DNA from: Roseiarcus sp043784465
GTDB taxonomy: Bacteria; Pseudomonadota; Alphaproteobacteria; Rhizobiales; Beijerinckiaceae
Direction of reading: 5' to 3'
Length of the DNA: 6,250 bases
Assembly: GCA_043784465.1 (NCBI GenBank)
Contig: JAYVYJ010000189.1
Location: 1-6,250 of the forward strand
Position 1 is the first letter of the stretch. Every line of letters starts with the position of its first letter. A model generated the notes under the pieces. The model was not told where the DNA came from. It ran no database searches and was given only the letters and a program-made list of their open reading frames with translations. Position numbers and translations under genes: made by a program. This document shows positions 1-4,575 of the stretch, in pieces.

Positions 1-1
1 G

Positions 2-94
2 GGCGGCGCAGCGCGCGCGGCGAAGATGACGCCAGAACGTCGGGTCGAAGTCGCGAAAAAGGCCGCTGACACCAGATGGAAGCGCGGCGGTTGA
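2..94 (+). CDS. C-terminal tail of an upstream gene (5' truncated by the window)
   Basis: An open frame enters from the left edge and ends at TGA 92-94. The visible 30 residues end in KMTPERRVEVAKKAADTRW followed by KRGG. A short basic, helical tail of the form 'MTPExR.EiakKAAxxRW' recurs at the C-termini of many small proteobacterial proteins, including some regulators and hypothetical proteins on islands, which supports this being a real coding end. The rest of the protein lies outside the window, so its function cannot be named. Its stop codon overlaps the TTGACA that appears to serve the next genes, so the next genes probably have their own transcription start. Confidence 0.65.
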   Translation, partial: GGAARAAKMTPERRVEVAKKAADTRWKRGG

Positions 95-119
95 CAAAAC
101 CCGTCATTTTTCGTAAACG
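91..119 (+). promoter_or_regulatory. Probable sigma-70-type promoter for the 215-aa / XRE-ImmA gene pair
   Basis: TTGACA (91-96) is a perfect -35 consensus. With a 17-bp spacer it is followed by TAAACG (114-119), a weak -10 with three matches to TATAAT. The predicted start near 126 lies about 26 bases before the ATG at 152. The -35 overlaps the stop codon of the upstream gene. The call rests on the perfect -35, the spacing and the position; the -10 is poor. Confidence 0.45.
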
Positions 120-151
120 GTTGCATCGCAGCTAAGGCAACCGATTCGCCC

Positions 152-799
152 ATGGACACCGTCTCCGCTGAACAGTTTTTGGCCGACCAGCTTTCCGCTG
201 TGCAGAGGGCTTTGGTTCCACCCGCGCTTAAGTCTGCCTACTCGGCGGTACGCTTGCTCGTTGCCCAAGAACCAATCCTACAAGTTGCATCAGCAGCGGA
301 TAATCGTGGACGCTTGATTGCTTGGGCGGTCGATCTGATGTTCGAGAAAATGTTGCAAACAAAGCAATGGCCATTTGACTATCAATGGCGGAATTTTTCT
401 CAACCAACCGGCCGCTACTTGGAAATAAGACTGTCTCATTCCGTGCTATCTATAAGTCAAATTGCTAACCCGGATAAGCAGCCCCGAAATGTCGTCTTTC
501 GCGAAAACGGGCGCCTAAACAACGAACCGTTTTTCGATCTTGATGAATTTAGAGACGAGAGGGAAATTCAGGGTTTACCTCACTTTTTGTTGGTCCATGG
601 TCACCAAGAACTTAAATTTGCGCATATTGGAGTTCCTCATTCGGCTTTCAGAAGAGATTGGATATACAAAACCCCCAACTTGCTCAATTTGCTGCATCCG
701 GTAGCTTCGGATTTGCCGGCCGCAGAGTCGACGGACTTCGAATCGGCAATGGTGCTTAAAGAAGAAATCGAAAATTGGCGCAAAGATCATGGGGCGTAA
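152..799 (+). CDS. Conserved-looking protein of unknown function, partner of the XRE-ImmA gene
   Basis: A 215-aa soluble protein with no signal peptide or membrane segment that I can see. I do not recognise a characterised family. Visible features are a helical N-terminal third (about residues 6-70), an aromatic segment around 71-92 (QWPFDYQWRNF), strand-like stretches at 88-104 and 112-118, a histidine-rich segment at 144-163 with H at 144, 149, 151, 158 and 163 (LPHFLLVHGHQELKFAHIG), and a charged C-terminal helix at 195-213. No catalytic motif is clear. ATG 152 is the only likely start: the frame is closed by TGA at 92-94, with no other ATG, GTG or TTG codon between. The ribosome site is poor, with AAGG at 134-137. 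The last 11 bases overlap the next gene, so the two are almost certainly co-transcribed and translationally coupled. Third codon positions are more AT-rich than in the integrase, a sign of transfer. A toxin or effector role controlled by the ImmA partner is possible but only inferred from context. Confidence 0.8.
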   Translation: MDTVSAEQFLADQLSAVQRALVPPALKSAYSAVRLLVAQEPILQVASAADNRGRLIAWAVDLMFEKMLQTKQWPFDYQWRNFSQPTGRYLEIRLSHSVLSISQIANPDKQPRNVVFRENGRLNNEPFFDLDEFRDEREIQGLPHFLLVHGHQELKFAHIGVPHSAFRRDWIYKTPNLLNLLHPVASDLPAAESTDFESAMVLKEEIENWRKDHGA

Positions 800-1952
800 C
801 GTTGTCAATTTCCCCTCTCGTATAGCTTTCAGGGGATTTTCTCCGTCGAAGCTGAAAGACGCGCGCTGCGCTCGGTTACTCAATCAAACTGAATTGGCAA
901 CTGCCGTTGAAGTAAGTCGGCAAGCGATTTCGGCATTCGAATCGGGGGAGAAGAGTCCAGACCCGGCAACGGCGGGTCGGATTGCTGACGCATTGGCGCA
1001 GCCTCTTTCCTATTTTGCGACAGACGAGTTACCCACGTTTGGCGAAACGGGAACCCGTTTTCATCGGGCTTATGGTGCGGAAACAAAGCGCCGAAATTCA
1101 GCCTGCGATGTAATGGGAAAGTGGTTCGTTCAGGCCGCTCGATATTTTTTTGAGCGAGTCAGTTTTCCGCAGGTCCGAGTTCCTAGCGCCGCCCCAATCA
1201 ATGGGGATATATATGAGGACGACGAAATAGAAGACATTGCCATGGAGTGCCGCCGTGCATGGGGGTTGGGTGTTGGGCCGATCTCCAACGTTGTCGGCCT
1301 ACTGGAGACAAATGGTATCGCGATTTGCCGTTATGAAATGACTGGCGAAAAGATCGAAGCATTTTCTTTTTGGAACGGCGACCGCCCCTTTATAATTTTG
1401 TCCTCCGATAAAAGTTCGGCCGTCAGATCGCGTTTCGATGCGGCTCACGAGCTTGGTCATATTGTGCTTCATAGGTGGGTTGGCCAAGAAGAACTTGAAG
1501 ACCCAAAAGTACTAAAACGAGTTGAAGCGGAGGCTAACCGGTTTGCCGGCGCATTTCTGCTGCCCGCAAAGTCGTTTCCCGTGGAGGTATATTCTCCGAG
1601 ATTGGACGCTTTTGTTGAATTGAAACGGCGTTGGAAAGTTGCGATCCAGGCAATGGTTTACAGGTGCAAAGACTTAGGTGTATTTGACGAAGCTCAGATC
1701 ACAAATTTGTACAAGCAAATTTCTTTCAGAAAGTGGCGTACTAAGGAACCCTTGGACGATACACTTGCATTGGAGCGCCCGAGCTTACTAAAGCGGGCAG
1801 TTGAACTTTTAGTCTCGTCGGGCAAAAGCGCCGCTGATGAAATCGTGAGTGATTTACGTTTGTCGGCGAGCGTTATCGCCGCGTTTTGCGCTGTGCCTGT
1901 CGAGTTCTTTTTACCGGCAACAAGGCCGGAGTTCAACCCCGTCCTGAAATAA
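789..1952 (+). CDS. XRE-family HTH / ImmA-IrrE zinc metallopeptidase fusion regulator
   Basis: A 387-aa protein with an N-terminal XRE/Cro-type helix-turn-helix (about residues 22-77; LNQTELATAVEVSRQAISAF is the typical helix 2-turn-helix 3) joined to an ImmA/IrrE (DUF955, COG2856) domain at about 145-300. The zinc site is plain: H220-E221-L222-G223-H224 in FDAAHELGHIVLH, then EAEANRFAGAFLLP at 246-259, where E246 or E248 should supply the third ligand. The C-terminal 60 residues (about 328-387) look like a second small helical domain often seen in long members. Known relatives include ImmA of ICEBs1, which cleaves the repressor ImmR, and Deinococcus IrrE, which cleaves DdrO; fused XRE-ImmA proteins are common on islands and in toxin-antitoxin-like pairs. 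The ATG overlaps the end of the preceding gene by 11 bases, implying coupling. It probably binds DNA and autoregulates the pair. The domain assignment is secure; the substrate is unknown. Confidence 0.92.
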   Translation: MGRNVVNFPSRIAFRGFSPSKLKDARCARLLNQTELATAVEVSRQAISAFESGEKSPDPATAGRIADALAQPLSYFATDELPTFGETGTRFHRAYGAETKRRNSACDVMGKWFVQAARYFFERVSFPQVRVPSAAPINGDIYEDDEIEDIAMECRRAWGLGVGPISNVVGLLETNGIAICRYEMTGEKIEAFSFWNGDRPFIILSSDKSSAVRSRFDAAHELGHIVLHRWVGQEELEDPKVLKRVEAEANRFAGAFLLPAKSFPVEVYSPRLDAFVELKRRWKVAIQAMVYRCKDLGVFDEAQITNLYKQISFRKWRTKEPLDDTLALERPSLLKRAVELLVSSGKSAADEIVSDLRLSASVIAAFCAVPVEFFLPATRPEFNPVLK

Positions 1953-1957
1953 TTTCC

Positions 1958-1986
1958 TTGACGCTAAGCATAAAAGTTCATATCAT
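1958..1986 (+). promoter_or_regulatory. Promoter of the IS1-like transposase gene
   Basis: TTGACG (1958-1963, five of six matches) and TATCAT (1981-1986, five of six) are separated by exactly 17 bp in the short gap after the XRE-ImmA stop codon. This is the best-looking promoter in the window. The expected start point, about 7 bases after the -10, is at 1993-1994, on the A of the ATG at 1994. The other possible start codon, ATG 1985, would fall inside the -10. Confidence 0.6.
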
Positions 1987-1993
1987 GCCTAGC

Positions 1994-2884
1994 ATGAACA
2001 AGCTCGACGTCGCCACTCGCGCCCAAATCCTCGCAATGCTCTGCGAAGGTGCGTCAATGCGCAGCGTTTCCCGGCTGGCGGACGTCAGCATCAACACTAT
2101 AGCGAAGCTCTTGGCGGATGCGGGCAAGTTCTGCGCGGGCTACCACGACGCCAACGTGCGCGGCGTAAAGGCCAAGCGCGTTCAGGTCGATGAGATTTGG
2201 AGCTTCACCTACGCCAAGCAAAAGAACATCGCGACGGCGAAGGCCGCGCCCGATGGCGCTGGCGACACTTGGACGTGGACTGCGATTGAAGCCGACACGA
2301 AACTCATTATTTCGCACTTCGTTGGCGGTCGTGATGGTGAGTGCGCGGCGTGGTTCATGAATGACGTTGCCGACCGTGTCGCTAACCGAATCCAGATCAC
2401 GTCAGACGGTCACAAGGCTTACCTTGAAGCCGTTGAGGGCGCGTTTGGCGCGGACGTCGATTACGCGATGCTCAACAAGATTTACGGGACGTCGTCAGAG
2501 AGCGCCAGGGGACGCTACAGCCCCGCCGACTGCATCGGGATCAAGAAGCAGGCTGTCACCGGCAAGCCTGATATGGGGCACGTCTCGACGTCCTATGCCG
2601 AACGCTCGAACCTGACGATGCGGATGCACAACCGCCGCTTCACCCGGCTCACCAACGCCTTTTCCAAGAAATTCGAAAGTCACGCTCACATGGTGGCGAT
2701 CTGGAGCGTGTGGTACAACTTCATCCGCATCCACAAGACGCTTCGCGTTACGCCTGCGATGGCGGCGGGGCTATCCGATACAGTTCTCGACTGGTCGGAC
2801 TTCGTTGCGCTCATGGACGTGGAAGCGCCCAAGGGCGGCCCGCGCGGTCCTTACAAAAAGCAGGCTACTCAGCAGCAAGCGTGA
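1994..2884 (+). CDS. IS1-family-like DDE transposase
   Basis: A 296-aa, apparently intact transposase-like protein. An N-terminal helix-turn-helix (about residues 8-45, RAQILAMLCEGASMRSVSRL) precedes an RNase-H-like DDE domain. The likely catalytic triad is D66 (KRVQVDEIWSF), D138 (QITSDGHKAYL) and E203 (STSYAERSNLTMRM). The following FTRLTNAFSKKFESH and the 'YNFIRIHKTLRVTPAMAAGL' end are typical of the alphaproteobacterial proteins labelled IS1 family transposase. The open frame extends back to 1886, but that part overlaps the XRE-ImmA gene and does not resemble the family; ATG 1994 (MNKLDVATR) fits both the family N-terminus and the promoter, with ATG 1985 as the alternative. Unlike classical IS1 it is a single frame without InsA/InsB frameshifting. 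I found no convincing terminal inverted repeats or target duplication, so it may be a stranded or domesticated copy rather than a live element. Its codons are more GC-rich than the two genes before it. Confidence 0.88.
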   Translation: MNKLDVATRAQILAMLCEGASMRSVSRLADVSINTIAKLLADAGKFCAGYHDANVRGVKAKRVQVDEIWSFTYAKQKNIATAKAAPDGAGDTWTWTAIEADTKLIISHFVGGRDGECAAWFMNDVADRVANRIQITSDGHKAYLEAVEGAFGADVDYAMLNKIYGTSSESARGRYSPADCIGIKKQAVTGKPDMGHVSTSYAERSNLTMRMHNRRFTRLTNAFSKKFESHAHMVAIWSVWYNFIRIHKTLRVTPAMAAGLSDTVLDWSDFVALMDVEAPKGGPRGPYKKQATQQQA

Positions 2885-3110
2885 GGCGCGGGAAAAATAT
2901 GTCTACCAATCGCATGGCGGCCTCGAATGACACCGCCTTGCCCAAAACGTTTATGCCTACCGCTCCCGGCGTGTTGCGAGCCTCAAACAAAAAGTATCCT
3001 TCACTTCCCATGTGGGAAGCTCCCGAATTTACGAGCGTTTGCCGTGACAAGGTAGCAACGTGAATGGTACGATCTGGCGCAATTGCCGCGCTTGCTAGGA
3101 TTTCATCCAT
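2865..3110 (-). CDS. Small hypothetical protein (81 aa), minus strand
   Basis: An 81-aa frame opposite the gap after the transposase. I prefer this strand because its translation looks protein-like: an alternating N-terminus (PDRTIHVATLSRQTLV), then GASHMGSEGYFLFEA (residues about 31-45), then GINVLGKAVSFEAAMRLVDIF (about 52-72), which reads as a strand followed by an amphipathic helix. I know no named family. GGGGAAG, read on the minus strand about 6 bases before the ATG, is a reasonable ribosome site. It converges on the transposase gene with a 20-bp overlap at its 3' end (2865-2884). Its ATG shares base 3110 with the TTG proposed for the divergent 238-aa gene. Low certainty: a 54-aa plus-strand frame (2899-3063) competes for the same DNA. 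Confidence 0.45.
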   Translation of the reverse strand: MDEILASAAIAPDRTIHVATLSRQTLVNSGASHMGSEGYFLFEARNTPGAVGINVLGKAVSFEAAMRLVDIFFPRLTLAAE

Positions 3111-3826
3111 TGGCCACTTCCCCGGCTCCCCGTTTGACCGCCCGCATTTCCGTCAACGATCTGGCCCGCTTCATGGTGTCGTCCGACACCGCGCGCATGG
3201 GGATAATTCGTCGTGCCAAATTTCCTCAGAAACACCCCGTCATCCGATACAAAGACGTGCGCCCGGTTCTGGCGGCGTATCTATCAGACGCGGGACGCCG
3301 TGTGAATCCTCTTGTTACGGCGGAGGAAATGTTCCGCCAGCGGGCTGGCGACCCAGCGTCTGGGCCGTTGAGGCAAGACGATGCCCAAAAGTCTATTGAA
3401 GTTTTACACGCGGTTCAGACTATGGGAAATCAACTTAAGCAGTACGACTTTCATGCAAGTCCTCCATATTTAAATAAGTTAAATTTAGCTGGAGTAGATA
3501 TTTCGATCAGGTCGGATTTGCTAGTGTATGGTGAAACGAAAGGAAAGGCTCAAATCGGCTCAGCTATATTCCGTATGACGCAAGACGACGCCGATACAGA
3601 TGAGGCCAAGGAAAAGCGCAAGGATATGGGTCTCTACGTTGCCACGCTGGCGCTACGCCAACTGAGCGAAGCGCCGCCGTCGAATCGTGAGGTGGCGGCG
3701 CGCTTGTGCATGTCGATCGACATTCAGCATGGCGAGGTTTTTGTCGCTCCGAATGCAAATGCCCGCCGCATGAACGATGTCGAAAACGCCTGCCGAATGA
3801 TCGCGGCGATCTGGCCTACGATTTAA
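3110..3826 (+). CDS. Protein of unknown function, possible weak nuclease-like motif
   Basis: A soluble 238-aa protein. The N-terminal segment (about residues 11-65: RISVNDLARFMVSS ... VIRYKDVRPVLAAYL) looks like a small helical, perhaps DNA-binding, module. A central helix (91-112) leads to a strand-rich core: LNLAGVDISIRSDLLVYGETKGKAQIGSAIF is split about residues 124-154, followed by TQDDADTDEAKEKRKDMGLYVATLAL and CMSIDIQHGEVFVAP (about 200-214). D130 or D136 with E142-T143-K144 recalls a PD-(D/E)XK arrangement, but D136 is only six residues from the E and this may be chance. The start is uncertain. TTG 3110 is preferred because TAGGA (3096-3100) sits 9 bases upstream and the product begins MATSPAPRLTARISV; TTG 3083 and ATG 3173 are alternatives, the last cutting into the conserved-looking N-terminus. 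Codons from about 3385 to 3575 are strikingly AT-rich compared with both flanks. Function unknown. Confidence 0.7.
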   Translation: MATSPAPRLTARISVNDLARFMVSSDTARMGIIRRAKFPQKHPVIRYKDVRPVLAAYLSDAGRRVNPLVTAEEMFRQRAGDPASGPLRQDDAQKSIEVLHAVQTMGNQLKQYDFHASPPYLNKLNLAGVDISIRSDLLVYGETKGKAQIGSAIFRMTQDDADTDEAKEKRKDMGLYVATLALRQLSEAPPSNREVAARLCMSIDIQHGEVFVAPNANARRMNDVENACRMIAAIWPTI

Positions 3827-3838
3827 AATTCAAACTGA

Positions 3839-4138
3839 GACACTACCACCCTGTCGAAGGCCTTGACGTTCCAGCGCCGGAGGCAAGGTCTATTGCGCCA
3901 GGACGAACGGCCCCGGAACGGCGCTACGCGGCGTGCGCGTCACGCGGCTGCATTTCCAGGACGGGGCGATGCGGGTCGACTACAAGAACCGGAGCTTGAC
4001 CTACACACATTTCAAAAAAAACCCCGGCCCCGATCCCCCGAGGACGAAAAGACGCGCAACGCCCGCATGGCCGCGATCGTCACGGCCAGCGCGACCAAGC
4101 CCGAAGCCGAACCCGTCAGCACGGAAGGGCGTGGATAA
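3839..4138 (+). pseudogene. C-terminal remnant of an ISNCY-like transposase, frameshifted
   Basis: Joined reading across two frame changes gives a coherent protein tail. Frame one begins after an in-frame TGA (3836-3838) with DTTTLSKALTFQRR, matching the LSKxLTxQ segment near the end of ISNCY/IS1202-type transposases. Near 3888 it shifts to VYCARTNGPGTALRG followed by VRVTRLHFQDGAMRVDYKNR and SLTYTHFKK. Near the run of eight A residues (4014-4021) it shifts back to the first frame, PEDEKTRNARMAAIV, and ends at TAA 4136-4138. Neither single frame covers the whole. The N-terminal and catalytic parts are absent, so this is dead. It begins 12 bp after the stop of the preceding gene, so the rest of the element was removed by a deletion or rearrangement. 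The family name is from memory of motif style and moderately certain. Confidence 0.6.
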
Positions 4139-4222
4139 CGCCGGTCTTCGCTACAGCGTTATGGGAGCGCGCTCAGCCCGGCGTCACCCACCCCCACCCG
4201 AACCGCGACGGCGCGCCCAAAA

Positions 4223-4274
4223 GGGGACATTCTCACGCGGCGCTATCAGGGGACACTCTCATGTTGCGTTGACA
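4223..4274 (+). repeat. Two tandem imperfect 26-bp repeats at the IS end
   Basis: Copy one (4223-4248) and copy two (4249-4274) abut exactly. Both begin GGGGACA, share TCTCA at positions 9-13, and end in CA; copy one ends GCGCTATCA and copy two GCGTTGACA. I count 18 identical positions of 26. Short tandem repeats just inside an IS end are typical transposase-binding sites, the likely role here. Confidence 0.65.
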
Positions 4275-4290
4275 GGCCACCCAGAACACG

Positions 4291-4319
4291 TTGACAAGAA
4301 ATCCTGCTCGAACTATCAG
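4291..4319 (+). promoter_or_regulatory. Promoter of the tRNA-Leu gene
   Basis: TTGACA (4291-4296, perfect) and TATCAG (4314-4319, four of six) are separated by 17 bp. The predicted start near 4326 gives a very short 5' leader before the tRNA at 4328. The -35 lies 16 bp past the end of the IS remnant, so the insertion stopped just short of disabling the tRNA gene. Confidence 0.55.
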
Positions 4320-4327
4320 CGAGGCGG

Positions 4328-4412
4328 GCCCTGGTGGCGGAATTGGTAGACGCACTGGTTTCAGGTACCAGCGGGTAACACCGTGAAGGTTCGAGTCCTT
4401 TCCTGGGCACCA
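4328..4412 (+). tRNA. tRNA-Leu (anticodon CAG), CCA encoded
   Basis: A class II tRNA. The acceptor 5' strand GCCCTGG (4328-4334) faces CCTGGGC (4402-4408), followed by discriminator A and CCA (4410-4412). The anticodon stem CTGGT/ACCAG (4355-4359/4367-4371) holds the loop TTCAGGT with anticodon CAG at 4362-4364, which reads CUG leucine codons. The long variable arm CGG-GTAACA-CCG (4372-4383) and a T arm GAAGG-TTCGAGT-CCTTT (4385-4401) complete the fold, and the D arm contains AATTGGTAGA. One pair is broken: T4332 faces T4404 (positions 5 and 68) in the acceptor stem. An integrase gene lies 163 bp downstream on the same strand, so this tRNA is very probably the attachment site of the element to its right. 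Confidence 0.93.
4385..4412 (+). other. Probable attL core (3' end of tRNA-Leu)
   Basis: P4-type integrases usually recombine within the 3' part of a tRNA gene and leave it intact through a copy supplied by the element. The T arm to CCA of this tRNA sits directly before an integrase gene, so the core should lie here, possibly extending back to the anticodon loop at 4360. The exact edges cannot be set because the matching attR copy is outside the window. Confidence 0.4.
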
Positions 4413-4575
4413 TTACATTGTCTCATTGTGTAACATAAGGTCACTTTTCCGCTGAAATTTCAAAGACATAACCTGTCCCGAGAGCTCATAGCGTCTCCTG
4501 GGGGCACGTTGCATCGCCTCAAAAAGGGGGTAGATTCGGGAGTGTTACCCCCAGGTCCGGAGGGCGATACCCCCT
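4413..4575. promoter_or_regulatory. Integrase leader with TACCCCC repeats and a hairpin
   Basis: No gene lies in this gap between tRNA and integrase. Its right half carries three copies of a heptamer: GGGGGTA (4526-4532, inverted), TACCCCC (4546-4552) and TACCCCC (4568-4574). The last ends one base before the integrase ATG. The inverted copy can pair with the second to form a 7-bp stem with a 13-base loop, or with the third, which would cover the ribosome site GGAGGG at 4559-4564. Candidate roles are integrase binding sites or control of integrase expression. No strong -35/-10 pair was found. Confidence 0.5.

Larger units (their letters stand above)
3839..4274 (+). mobile_element. Right-end remnant of an ISNCY-like insertion sequence
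   Basis: This spans the transposase remnant plus its 3' flank, ending at the last base of the second tandem 26-bp repeat, ...GCGTTGACA (4266-4274). No matching left end occurs in the window. From the transposase stop (4138) to the repeats (4223) there is GC-rich DNA without a convincing gene. The boundary at 4274 is inferred from the repeat edge. Confidence 0.5.

Noticed and set aside
1886..1993. N-terminal extension of the transposase frame
   Set aside because: It overlaps the end of the XRE-ImmA gene, does not resemble the family, and lies upstream of the promoter.
2899..3063. 54-aa plus-strand frame after the transposase
   Set aside because: Its translation has no recognisable pattern or good ribosome site, and the opposite-strand 81-aa frame looks more like a protein. 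Not fully excluded.
3530..3545. Firm PD-(D/E)XK nuclease assignment for the 238-aa protein
   Set aside because: The D-to-ExK spacing is unusually short and conservation cannot be tested here, so it is kept only as a tentative finding.
3933..4349. 138-aa plus-strand frame as an intact gene
   Set aside because: Only its first part matches the transposase remnant. The remainder is out-of-frame Arg/Pro-rich translation running through the IS end and into the tRNA.
4526..4552. Rho-independent terminator after the tRNA
   Set aside because: The 7-bp stem has a 13-base loop and no following T run; regulatory repeats are a better explanation.
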